A DNA stretch of 64,000 nt from M3007 sp041736625 (GTDB lineage Bacteria > Bacteroidota > Bacteroidia > Chitinophagales > Saprospiraceae), in the NCBI GenBank assembly GCA_041736625.1, contig JBGSTG010000087.1:1-64000 (forward strand), read 5' to 3'. A program made the position numbers and the translations under genes. A model generated the notes under the pieces. It made no database searches. It was not told the origin of the DNA and saw only the letters and a program-made list of their open reading frames with translations. This document shows, one piece after another, positions 38,465-45,818 of the stretch; position 1 is the stretch's first letter, and each line of letters starts with the position of its first letter.

Positions 38465-38523
38465 CCGGTGCATAACAAATGCGCCCGCCGGCAGTTTAAG
38501 AACCTGTTCAAATCCAAATTCCG

Positions 38524-39189
38524 GTGATCAAACACATTCTATTTGACAACGACGGCACGCTGGTGGACTCCGAGATCATTGCCGTGCGTGCCATGCTCAA
38601 ACACCTGGCGGTACATGGCCTGGTGATCGACGAAAAAACGTATAGCCTGCGCTATCCGGGGTTGCGTGAGCGCGATATCCTGGCGGCGCTGCGCCTCGAG
38701 TTCGACCTGCTCCTGCCGGACGACCTGCTGAAGGCCGTCAAAGCCGAATCCGCGCAGACGTTTCGGGAAAGTCTGCGCAGCATCCGGGGCATGCCCACCA
38801 TTTTCAGGAAGGTCACGGTACCCCGCAGCGTCGTGTCCAATGGCAGCGTCCGGCATGTGGAGATCAGCCTGCGCAAAGTGCGCCTGCGCAATGCGCTGGA
38901 CGGGCATATCTTCTCAGCCGAACACGTGGACAATCCCAAACCTGCGCCCGACCTGTACCAACTGGCCCTGCATACCCTCCGTCTGGAACCCGAGCAAGTG
39001 CTGGTCATTGAAGACAGTCCCACAGGCGTTCAGGCAGCCAAAGCGGCGGGTCTGACCGTCGTCGGATTTCTCGGCGCAGCCCATATCCACGAAGGGCACG
39101 ACGACCGTTTGCGGCAGTTGGGAGTAGACTACCTGGCCAGGGACGCCAAAGAATTGTCCGATTTGCTGGTGAAATGTCGCGTTTTATGA
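38524..39189 (+). CDS. HAD-superfamily hydrolase, beta-phosphoglucomutase-like
   Basis: 221 aa, GTG start (no ATG in range). HAD motif I is DNDGTLVDSE (Asp nucleophile and second Asp; DND rather than the usual DxDGT), motif II VSNGS, Lys of motif III in NPKPAPDLY and motif IV VIEDSPTGVQAAKAAG. A helical cap sits between motifs I and II, giving the subfamily I look of phosphoglycolate phosphatase or beta-phosphoglucomutase. Substrate unknown. It is divergent from the crtA-like gene and followed by the 39.2-39.34-kb RNA element and terminator. Confidence 0.85.
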   Translation: MIKHILFDNDGTLVDSEIIAVRAMLKHLAVHGLVIDEKTYSLRYPGLRERDILAALRLEFDLLLPDDLLKAVKAESAQTFRESLRSIRGMPTIFRKVTVPRSVVSNGSVRHVEISLRKVRLRNALDGHIFSAEHVDNPKPAPDLYQLALHTLRLEPEQVLVIEDSPTGVQAAKAAGLTVVGFLGAAHIHEGHDDRLRQLGVDYLARDAKELSDLLVKCRVL

Positions 39190-39194
39190 GTAAC

Positions 39195-39341
39195 TAACCC
39201 TTATCTGTTGTAATTGACAAAAATATGACAATGAAAACAGCAACTTCTCGTCAGAAACCACGTTTTTTGTAAAGTTTTCATTTGGTTTTTTGGGGTTTAT
39301 TAGCCGCCGGTAAGCGTAAGCTTCGCCGGTGGCTTTTTTTT
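39195..39341 (+). ncRNA. Candidate small RNA or 3'UTR RNA, same family as 19.3 kb
   Basis: Non-coding stretch behind the HAD gene. It shares with the minus-strand RNA at 19283-19443 an identical 24-nt block (39274-39297), the element AGCAACTTCTCG and GTCAG, in the same order, and both end in a strong terminator of unrelated stem sequence. No exact -7 box is seen between the HAD stop and the block, so it may be processed from the HAD mRNA or have a weak promoter. A short ATGAAAAC near 39231 can pair with GTTTTCAT in the block. Confidence 0.4.
39301..39341 (+). terminator. Intrinsic terminator behind the HAD gene/RNA
   Basis: Stem AGCCGCCGG (39302-39310) with CCGGTGGCT (39326-39334), an extra AAGC/GCTT inner stem, then eight T. 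Confidence 0.75.
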
Positions 39342-39379
39342 GGGGGTTGCAGTACGCGCTTATTTGTCCATTAAATTGC

Positions 39380-40786
39380 CTACAAGTGGATCGGTCGGTT
39401 TGCCGTTGCGGCCAACGCGGCCTCTTTAAACGCCTCGGTGTACGTAGGGTGGGCGTGGCTCATGCGGGCGGCATCTTCGGCCGATGCGCGGAACTCCATC
39501 AGTGCGACGCCTTCGGCGATCATATCGGCTGCCCGGGCGCCCACGATGTGCACACCCAGGATCTCGTCGGTTTCTTTGTGGGCGAGGACTTTTACCATGC
39601 CCTCCACGTCCATACTGGCGCGCGCCCGGCCCAGGGCCCTGTAAGGGAATTTTCCGATTTTGTAAGGCGTACCGGCCGTTTTGAGTTCGTCTTCGGTATG
39701 GCCGACACCGGCTACTTCGGGCCAGGTGTACACGACGTTGGGGATGAGTTTGTAGTGAATATGCGGTTTTTGGCCGACAATGGTTTCGGCGACGAACACG
39801 CCCTCTTCCTCGGCTTTATGGGCGAGCATAGCCCCCTGGATCACATCGCCGATGGCGTATATGCCCGGGACGGTGGTTTCCAGGTGTTCATTCACCGGAA
39901 TGCGGCCTTTATCGTCGGTTTGAATGCCGATGTTTTCCAGGCCCAGGTTGACGGTGTACGGTTGGCGGCCAATGGCAACAAGGCAATAGTCTACGTCCCA
40001 GCTTAAGGTTTTCGATTCGTCATCGCGGCTCTTGGCCGTTATTTTGACTTTTGTTTTGGTGGGGTTGACTTCGGTGACGGCGTGGCGGAGGTGAAATTGC
40101 ATACCGATGTTTTTGAGCGCTTTCAAGAGCTCGCGGCTGCAGTCGATGTCCATGCCCGCTATAATTCGGTCGAGGTATTCCACGACGTGTACCTCTGTGC
40201 CGAGCCTGGCGTACACGCTGCCGAGTTCTAGGCCGATGACGCCGCCGCCGATGATGAGCATGCTGCCCGGCAATTTCTCGATGTTGAGGGCTTCGGTGCT
40301 GGTAATGACCCGTTTGAGGTCGATGTTGAAGTTTGGCGGCATGATGGGGCGGCTGCCGGTGGCGATGATCACCTTTTCGGTGTCAATTTCCTGGTGTGAG
40401 CCGTCTACACCGGTGATTTTGATCCGGTTTTTGGTCGAAAAAGCGCCGTGTCCATGGTACACGTCGATTTTATTTTTTTTCATTAAAAACTCGACGCCTT
40501 TGTTGTTCTCCAGCACCACTTCGTTTTTGCGCTTGATCATCTGGGGCAGATTGACTTTGAGCCCCGAGAGGTCGATGCCGTGCGTTTTAAACTTTTCTTT
40601 GGCGTTGTGGTAGTGCTCGGAGGAATCCAGCAGGGCCTTGGAGGGTATGCAACCCACATTCAGGCAGGTACCACCCAGCACGGGGTCGCGTTCGATAATG
40701 GCGGTGTTGAGGCCCAATTGGGCGCAACGGATAGCGGCTACGTAGCCTCCGGGCCCGGAACCGATGACGGTGACGTCGTATTTCAT
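39380..40786 (-). CDS. lpdA: Dihydrolipoamide dehydrogenase
   Basis: E3 flavoprotein of the 2-oxoacid dehydrogenase complexes and glycine cleavage; NAD-linked. 468 aa from ATG 40786 (MKYDVTVIGSGPGGYVAA, FAD Rossmann start). The redox disulfide GGTCLNVGCIPSKALL, the NAD-binding GGGVIGLELGSVYARLG and the C-terminal catalytic HAHPTYTEAF are intact. Exact -7 box 37 nt upstream. The E1/E2 genes are not in the window. Convergent with the terminator at 39.3 kb. Confidence 0.95.
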   Translation of the reverse strand: MKYDVTVIGSGPGGYVAAIRCAQLGLNTAIIERDPVLGGTCLNVGCIPSKALLDSSEHYHNAKEKFKTHGIDLSGLKVNLPQMIKRKNEVVLENNKGVEFLMKKNKIDVYHGHGAFSTKNRIKITGVDGSHQEIDTEKVIIATGSRPIMPPNFNIDLKRVITSTEALNIEKLPGSMLIIGGGVIGLELGSVYARLGTEVHVVEYLDRIIAGMDIDCSRELLKALKNIGMQFHLRHAVTEVNPTKTKVKITAKSRDDESKTLSWDVDYCLVAIGRQPYTVNLGLENIGIQTDDKGRIPVNEHLETTVPGIYAIGDVIQGAMLAHKAEEEGVFVAETIVGQKPHIHYKLIPNVVYTWPEVAGVGHTEDELKTAGTPYKIGKFPYRALGRARASMDVEGMVKVLAHKETDEILGVHIVGARAADMIAEGVALMEFRASAEDAARMSHAHPTYTEAFKEAALAATANRPIHL

Positions 40787-40823
40787 GCGAGTTGTATTTG
40801 GATGTAATGCCTTGGGAGGCACG

Positions 40824-40831
40824 CAAAGGTA
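40824..40831 (-). promoter_or_regulatory. -7 box for lpdA
   Basis: TACCTTTG on the minus strand, located between lpdA and the 3' end of ricT, giving lpdA its own transcript. Confidence 0.55.
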
Positions 40832-40867
40832 CGCGTGCCGAAGCAGAACGCCAATACGAACGCATGC

Positions 40868-42331
40868 TTACTCCGGCTTATCCGGCGGCCTGTTCGTGCC
40901 GGGCTTTTTCCGGCGCTTATCCCTGCGGCGTTTGTTGTTTTTGGGCGATTCACCGGCCTGGGCGTCTTCACTCCGGACAGGGTCCAGCGGCGGCCGCGGC
41001 CGGTCGGCGTCTTTGGTTTGCGGTCTGTCTCCCGGCTGGGGTCGAGTTGGTTTGGGGGGGCGTTGCCCTTGGTCTTTGGGCTTGGCTTGCCCGTCGGCGC
41101 GGCGTTGTTGGTCCGGTTGCCGGCTCCTTTGTTCGTTACGGGGCGGTTTGTCTGCTGCGTTTTCCACGGCTTGCGCAGCAGTGGCGCCGCTGCGGCTTTT
41201 CTTTTTCTTTTTGCGGCGTTTGGCTCGCTTTTCGAATGGCAGTTCGATCACGTTGTCCACGCTCTCGTAATCCGGCTCTACCTCTTCGGGCTCATCTGAT
41301 GGCGGCGCCATGGCTTGTATGTCCTCCAGGCTGGTGGGCAATTGTCCTTTTTTGATGAGGTCGAGCACCTCCCACACCTGATCCACGTGAAGGGTAAAGA
41401 GCTTGCCGCGGTTGTCGATGTAGGTGTAATACATCAGCCGCTTGAACACGTCGGTCTTTATCAGGATGGCGAGTCCCTGCGTGGTGCGCAGTTTCTCCGC
41501 CTTGTCCGGAAATTCTTCCAGGGCCTCTACGTAGGTGTCTAACTCATAGTTGAGGCAGCACTTCAGGCGGCCGCACATGCCGGACAGCTTGGTTTGGTTT
41601 ATGGCCAGATTCTGATATCGCGCGGCGGCCGTGTTCACGCTTTTGAACTCGGTCAGCCAGGTGGAGCAGCAGAGTTCGCGGCCGCAGTTGCCCAGGCCGC
41701 CGATCCGGGCCGATTCCTGACGGGCGCCGATCTGGCGCATTTCAATTTTCACTTTGAACTCGCGGGCGTAGTGCCGGATGAGCTCCCGGAAGTCCACGCG
41801 ACCGTCGGCGGTGTAATAGAAGGTGCATTTGCGGCCGTCGCCCTGAAATTCCACGTCGCCCACTTTCATATTCAGCCCCAGAGACCGGGCTACGGCGCGG
41901 GCGCGAATCATGATGTCGCGTTCCTGCCGACGCACCTCGTCGAGCCGCTCCAGGTCGCGCTCGTGCGCTTTTCGGATGACGGTGAGCAGGCGGGCGTCGG
42001 ACCGGACTTTTTTTCGCTTCATCTGCATGCGCACCAGTTCTCCGCTGAGGCTCACCTGGCCGATGTCGAAACCGCCGTTTCCGCACTCCACGAGTACCTG
42101 ATCGCCGGTGACCACGCGGGTGTGGGGCGGGTTGTTGTAAAACTCTTTGTGCGAGCCGTTTTTAAAACTGACCTCCACCACGTCGAACGTATGGGTGTCG
42201 CCAATCCCCAGCGCAGAGATCCAGTCGTATGTATTGTGGCGATTGCAGCCACCGCTTCCGCAGCCGCCGTTCGAACGGCAGCCGGGGGCATTGTCTTTAT
42301 CGGTAGAGCAGGAACATCCTAAGCAGCCCAT
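40868..42331 (-). CDS. ricT: PSP1/RicT-family protein with long basic tail
   Basis: 487 aa. The Cys-rich N-terminus (MGCLGCSCS, then CRSNGGCGSGGCNRHN) and the PSP1 core with CGRELCCSTW and SGMCGRLKCCLNYE match RicT/YaaT, which in Bacillus joins RicA and RicF in an Fe-S-bearing complex affecting RNase Y and mRNA decay. The extra Cys-rich N-terminus may hold another cluster. After about residue 330 a low-complexity tail follows: acidic, then KRRKKKKKSRS, then Pro/Arg/Gln-rich to the end; it may bind RNA. It lies beside holB as in Bacillus (holB-yaaT). An exact -7 box lies 8 nt before the ATG. Confidence 0.85.
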   Translation of the reverse strand: MGCLGCSCSTDKDNAPGCRSNGGCGSGGCNRHNTYDWISALGIGDTHTFDVVEVSFKNGSHKEFYNNPPHTRVVTGDQVLVECGNGGFDIGQVSLSGELVRMQMKRKKVRSDARLLTVIRKAHERDLERLDEVRRQERDIMIRARAVARSLGLNMKVGDVEFQGDGRKCTFYYTADGRVDFRELIRHYAREFKVKIEMRQIGARQESARIGGLGNCGRELCCSTWLTEFKSVNTAAARYQNLAINQTKLSGMCGRLKCCLNYELDTYVEALEEFPDKAEKLRTTQGLAILIKTDVFKRLMYYTYIDNRGKLFTLHVDQVWEVLDLIKKGQLPTSLEDIQAMAPPSDEPEEVEPDYESVDNVIELPFEKRAKRRKKKKKSRSGATAAQAVENAADKPPRNEQRSRQPDQQRRADGQAKPKDQGQRPPKPTRPQPGDRPQTKDADRPRPPLDPVRSEDAQAGESPKNNKRRRDKRRKKPGTNRPPDKPE

Positions 42332-42339
42332 ATATTTTT

Positions 42340-42347
42340 CAAAAGTA
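42340..42347 (-). promoter_or_regulatory. -7 box for ricT
   Basis: TACTTTTG on the minus strand only 8 nt upstream of ATG 42331, so a very short or absent leader is predicted. Confidence 0.45.
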
Positions 42348-42375
42348 ATGTGGTTAAAAGAGATTGATTGACATC

Positions 42376-42446
42376 AGCCCACGGCATTTAGCCCACGGCA
42401 TTTAGCCCACGGCTTCAGCCGTGGGATACTTCAGCCGTGGGATACC
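42376..42446. repeat. REP-like cluster between holB and ricT
   Basis: Three direct AGCCCACGGC units (42376, 42390, 42404; 14-nt period), the last completing the palindrome CCCACGGCT-TC-AGCCGTGGG (42406-42425), followed by a second inverse half unit (TTCAGCCGTGGGATAC). The cluster contains the holB stop codon at 42431-42433. Identical palindrome at 35463-35482. Confidence 0.85.
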
Positions 42447-43540
42447 ATAATCCCATGCAGCCGGATACCGGCGTCCAGGAACAATATTTTCGGATTAGCA
42501 TTTCGTTCAATGTGGTAAATTTTATCGTTCAACAAACGGCCGATGGCGTCTATTCGTTGCCAGTCGAGCACTTTGGACATGTTCGTAGCGGTGGTCAGCT
42601 CATCGGGTTGCAGGCGCAGGCGGGTGTGGCCGGCGGTTGACAAGGCCAGCAGTTCGCGCAGGAAGTGGAGCGCGTAGAGCAGGAACTGTTTTTGGTTTTC
42701 CCGCCCGAGCCGGGATATCTGATCGGCGGCCTGAACCAGGTCAACGCCGTTTCCGCGCCAGCATTTGCGCAGCCAATCGAGCAATAGTCCGGCGTCGTTG
42801 CCGGTGTCGTTACCGACCATTTTAGCGGCGCGGTTGTAATCGCCGTCGGCCAGATGGGCCAGTACGCGGGCCTGCTCCGGGTCTAACCCTTCGCGGTCGA
42901 CCAGCGTCCGGGCGATCATTTCGTCGCTCAGCAAATCGGTTTTCACCAGTTGGCAACGCGAGAGAATGGTGGGCAGGATCAGCTCGGTATTTTCGGCGAC
43001 CAGGATGAATACGGTGTTCCCCGGGGGCTCTTCGATGAGTTTGAGCAGCCGGTTTCCTTCTTTGCCCAGGTATTCGGGTAGCCACAGGAGCAGGATCTTA
43101 TACCGCCCTTCAAAAATCTGCAGGCTGAGTTTATGAACAATGGCTCCGCACTCCTCGCGCGTGATGTTTCCCTGTTTGTTTTCGGCGCCGATGCGTTGGA
43201 GCCAGGTGTATGCGTCGAAATACGGATTTTCGGCCACCGCTTCTCGCCAGGCGGGCAAAAAATCGGTGCTGGCCGCGCCGGCGCCGATGGTCGGGTAGGA
43301 AAAATGAATGTCGGGGTGGATGTTTTTGCCTGCTTTGAGGCAGGCCGGGCATTGGCCACAGGCGTCGTCCGGGGTCGGGTGCCGGCATTGGAGCATTTGC
43401 GCCATAGCCAATCCGAGCGCCAGGCTGCCACCTCCGGTGGGGCCGAGCAGCATCAACGCATGGGGCGTGCGGCCTTCGTAGACCATTTGCGCCAGCCGGC
43501 GTTTACTCTTTTCCTGACCGATTACTTGTTCAAAACGCAT
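42431..43540 (-). CDS. holB: DNA polymerase III, delta' subunit
   Basis: 369 aa clamp-loader AAA+ subunit. Start MRFEQVIGQEKSKRRLAQMV. The nucleotide-binding loop is degenerate (GPTGGGSLALG), as usual in delta'. The zinc-finger cysteines appear as C-R-H and DDACGQCPAC. LLKLIEEPPGNTVFILVAE and the RFC-type ILSRCQ are present. The last residues MVSHG and the stop lie in the REP cluster, so the native C-terminus was probably replaced. The gpx stop is 12 nt upstream of the start, suggesting a gpx-holB transcript. Confidence 0.9.
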   Translation of the reverse strand: MRFEQVIGQEKSKRRLAQMVYEGRTPHALMLLGPTGGGSLALGLAMAQMLQCRHPTPDDACGQCPACLKAGKNIHPDIHFSYPTIGAGAASTDFLPAWREAVAENPYFDAYTWLQRIGAENKQGNITREECGAIVHKLSLQIFEGRYKILLLWLPEYLGKEGNRLLKLIEEPPGNTVFILVAENTELILPTILSRCQLVKTDLLSDEMIARTLVDREGLDPEQARVLAHLADGDYNRAAKMVGNDTGNDAGLLLDWLRKCWRGNGVDLVQAADQISRLGRENQKQFLLYALHFLRELLALSTAGHTRLRLQPDELTTATNMSKVLDWQRIDAIGRLLNDKIYHIERNANPKILFLDAGIRLHGIMVSHG

Positions 43541-43552
43541 ACTTGTGGTCGC

Positions 43553-44032
43553 TTAAGCGTCCACCAGTTCGAGCAGGGCCGGATGGAGGGGATCGGTTGC
43601 AGGCGGCAGGGCGATGAGTAATTCACCGCGTTCGTCCAAGAGGTATTTATGAAAATTCCAGGTAACCTCGCTGTCGAACTTGCCGTTGAGCGAAGCCCGG
43701 GTCAGCCATTGGTACACCGGGTGCGTCAGCGGCGGTTTGATGGCCACCTTTTCTGCCAAAGGGAACGTTACCCCGTAATGGGTTTGGCAAAATGCAGCGA
43801 CCTCTTCCGCTGTACCCGGTTCCTGGTCTCCAAAATCGTTACACGGGAAACCGACGATAACCAGTCGGCCCTGCATATACGCATACAATTCCTGAAGCTG
43901 TTGATATTGAGAAGTATAGCCGCAAGCGCTGGCTACATTCACGATCAATATCTTCTTGCCTGCAAATGTTGCAAAATCGATCACCCCCCGCAATAATCCT
44001 GCTACACGAAACTGGTGAATGGTCGGCATCAT
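43553..44032 (-). CDS. Glutathione peroxidase-family thiol peroxidase
   Basis: 159 aa from ATG 44032 (a second ATG follows at once). Reduces peroxides, in bacteria usually with thioredoxin. The tetrad is visible: Cys in NVASACGYTSQY, Gln in GFPCNDFGDQEPG, and Trp-Asn in VTWNFHKYLLDE. The common NQFG is NDFG here. Cytoplasmic, no signal peptide. Exact -7 box 23 nt upstream; divergent from queD. Confidence 0.88.
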   Translation of the reverse strand: MMPTIHQFRVAGLLRGVIDFATFAGKKILIVNVASACGYTSQYQQLQELYAYMQGRLVIVGFPCNDFGDQEPGTAEEVAAFCQTHYGVTFPLAEKVAIKPPLTHPVYQWLTRASLNGKFDSEVTWNFHKYLLDERGELLIALPPATDPLHPALLELVDA

Positions 44033-44055
44033 AAAGTTTTTTTTACACGCCGAGG

Positions 44056-44063
44056 CAAAAGTA
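44056..44063 (-). promoter_or_regulatory. -7 box for gpx(-holB)
   Basis: TACTTTTG on the minus strand, 23 nt before ATG 44032. Confidence 0.55.
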
Positions 44064-44149
44064 GAAAAAAATACCAATGAAATGCGCGCTAAGTGGATAA
44101 ACTCCTGTCGGGCGGCAAACTTTTACGTCGTCTTTCCAGTTTCATGCCC

Positions 44150-44557
44150 ATGAAAGTCGCTGTTATTCGAAAAGCTCACTTTAACGCCGCCCACCGGCTT
44201 CACAATCCGGCATGGAGCGACGAGCAGAACAAATCCGTCTTCGGTCTGTGCAACAACCCCCATTTCCATGGCCACAACTACGAACTGGAGGTTAAAGTCT
44301 CCGGCTCGATAGATCCTGAAACAGGCATGGTGGTGGACCTCGGTTGGCTGGCGCAGTTGATCGGGGAACAGGTGGAAGATCGGTTTGACCACAAAAACCT
44401 GAACGTCGAAACTGCCGAGTTCAAACACCTGAACCCCACAGCGGAAAACATCTGCGTGGTGATCTGGAACATTTTGCGCAGCCACCTGCCCGACCGGTAC
44501 GATCTGCAGGTACGGCTGTACGAAACGCCGCGGAATTTTGTGGACTACCCCGCCTGA
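44150..44557 (+). CDS. queD: 6-pyruvoyl tetrahydropterin synthase / 6-carboxytetrahydropterin synthase (QueD)
   Basis: 135 aa from ATG 44150 (MKVAVIRKAHFNAAHRL); an ATG two codons earlier is possible. Zinc ligands are in HFNAAH and HFHGHNY, with the catalytic Cys in GLCNNPHFHGH. The C-terminal ENICVVIW and LYETPRNFVDY match the family. In bacteria most members make 6-carboxytetrahydropterin for queuosine; the biopterin role is an alternative. No other queuosine gene is nearby. Confidence 0.85.
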   Translation: MKVAVIRKAHFNAAHRLHNPAWSDEQNKSVFGLCNNPHFHGHNYELEVKVSGSIDPETGMVVDLGWLAQLIGEQVEDRFDHKNLNVETAEFKHLNPTAENICVVIWNILRSHLPDRYDLQVRLYETPRNFVDYPA

Positions 44558-44559
44558 AC

Positions 44560-45246
44560 CTAGCGCTGCTTGACGACCTCCATGGCCTGGATCAGGCGTC
44601 CTTCCGCGTTCTCGAGGCCCAGCACGTAGGCGCCGGGCTGGAGCGCGCTGATGTCGTACCGGTGGTCAGGGGTGGCGACGCGGTAGGCAGCCAGACGGCC
44701 CTCCATGGTGTACATGCGTACTGCAGCCACCTGGTCGGCATGGGTCAACTGAACAAAATCTGTGGCGGGGTTTGGAAAAAAGGCCACGCCGGCGTCGCCC
44801 AGCGGGCTGCCTATGCCCGTGGTGACACTATAGGTGTAGACGATTGTCAGCGAGTCCGCCGGCGCATTTTCGTTGTTCACCTTGAGGTGGATGATGGCGT
44901 CTGCTGCAACCTCGTTGGGGTTCAGCAGGTGCATAATCATCTCGAACGACTCGTTGCCCGCCAGCGGAAACGTTTTGCTGCTTACGCCGGGCAGGTAGCA
45001 CTGAATGTTGTCGCAGACCTGCGATTCCAGGGACGGGTCGGACATGTAAATCTCCGTACGCGTCCAGCGCATGGTCTTGTCGAACGGCACGTTGTTGGTC
45101 AGGGTGACATGGTTTTCCACATCCTGAACGTTGCTGGGCGCCGTCACCGCCGAGGGATTAGGCGTGACGGAGAACGATTGGGCCTGCAAGCTGAACATGC
45201 CGGTCGACAATATGCAAAAAAGGGTAAAAAGTTGTTTCATCATCAT
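44560..45246 (-). CDS. Small secreted protein with T9SS sorting domain
   Basis: 228 aa. Signal peptide MMMKQLFTLFCILSTGMFSLQAQ, then a beta-rich domain of about 130 residues resembling an Ig-like or DUF-type sandwich (VTLTNNVPFDKTMRWTRTEI, then LLNPNEVAADAIIHLKV). The C-terminal sorting domain starts VAFFPNPATDFVQL and ends MEVVKQR. Similar proteins occur as multi-copy secreted proteins in Saprospiraceae. Function unknown. It is convergent with queD, ending 2 nt from it, and is divergent from arfB. Confidence 0.8.
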   Translation of the reverse strand: MMMKQLFTLFCILSTGMFSLQAQSFSVTPNPSAVTAPSNVQDVENHVTLTNNVPFDKTMRWTRTEIYMSDPSLESQVCDNIQCYLPGVSSKTFPLAGNESFEMIMHLLNPNEVAADAIIHLKVNNENAPADSLTIVYTYSVTTGIGSPLGDAGVAFFPNPATDFVQLTHADQVAAVRMYTMEGRLAAYRVATPDHRYDISALQPGAYVLGLENAEGRLIQAMEVVKQR

Positions 45247-45274
45247 TCGTGTTGAATGGTTAAGCAATAGAAAC

Positions 45275-45304
45275 CAAAGGTAATATACGCCAGGTAATAC
45301 GCAA
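45275..45304 (-). promoter_or_regulatory. Promoter of the small T9SS protein gene (-33 and -7)
   Basis: TACCTTTG (45275-45282) and TTG (45302-45304) on the minus strand, 19 nt apart: one of the best promoter matches in the window. Confidence 0.65.
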
Positions 45305-45315
45305 CCGGTTTAACA

Positions 45316-45323
45316 TACATTTG
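45316..45323 (+). promoter_or_regulatory. -7 box for arfB
   Basis: TACATTTG, exact consensus; leader about 75-80 nt to ATG 45410 or 45 nt to ATG 45374. Confidence 0.5.
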
Positions 45324-45409
45324 GATTATTTTAGCGGAACTCATTGCAACCCCACTGCGTTTGGGGAGACTATATGATCATACCCCTGAATCCCGAAACC
45401 GATACAATC

Positions 45410-45814
45410 ATGAACACCGAACGCTTGTCTGCCGAAATCCAGTTCCGCACCGCCCGCTCTGGCGGCGCCGGTGGCCAGCATGTAAACAAAGTGGAAACGA
45501 AGGTGGAAGCCCGTTTCCACGTGATGGACTCCCTGGCGTTGAGCACGTCGGAAAAGGCGCGCCTGCTGGACCGCCTGAAAAACCGCCTGAACGCAGCGGG
45601 CGAGTTGGTGGTGGTCAGTCAAACCGAGCGGTCGCAGCTGGCCAACAAACGAAAAACCATCGCCCGCCTCCACCAGATGCTTCGCGAAGCCCTGCGCCCC
45701 GCCAAAATACGCCGGCCGTCGGCTGTACCCGAATCGGTGCGCCAGGCGCGCCGCGCCGACAAAGCGCGCCGCAGCGAGGTCAAGGAGGGGCGAAAAAAAA
45801 TTGAAATCCGGTAA
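45410..45814 (+). CDS. arfB: Alternative ribosome-rescue factor ArfB (GGQ domain)
   Basis: 134 aa. Codon-independent peptidyl-tRNA hydrolase that frees stalled ribosomes. It begins MNTERLSAEIQFRTARSGG and has the GGQ motif in SGGAGGQHVNKVET. The C-terminal tail is basic (RQARRADKARRSEVKEGRKK), as needed to enter the empty mRNA channel. ATG 45410 gives the usual family N-terminus; an in-frame ATG 45374 would add 12 residues. It ends 4 nt from the convergent FAD protein gene. Confidence 0.9.
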   Translation: MNTERLSAEIQFRTARSGGAGGQHVNKVETKVEARFHVMDSLALSTSEKARLLDRLKNRLNAAGELVVVSQTERSQLANKRKTIARLHQMLREALRPAKIRRPSAVPESVRQARRADKARRSEVKEGRKKIEIR

Positions 45815-45818
45815 CCGG

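Noticed and set aside
39222..39271. Short peptide MTMKTATSRQKPRFL
   Set aside because: Sixteen codons with no promoter or relative; the sequence is better explained as part of the RNA element that ends at the 39.3-kb terminator.
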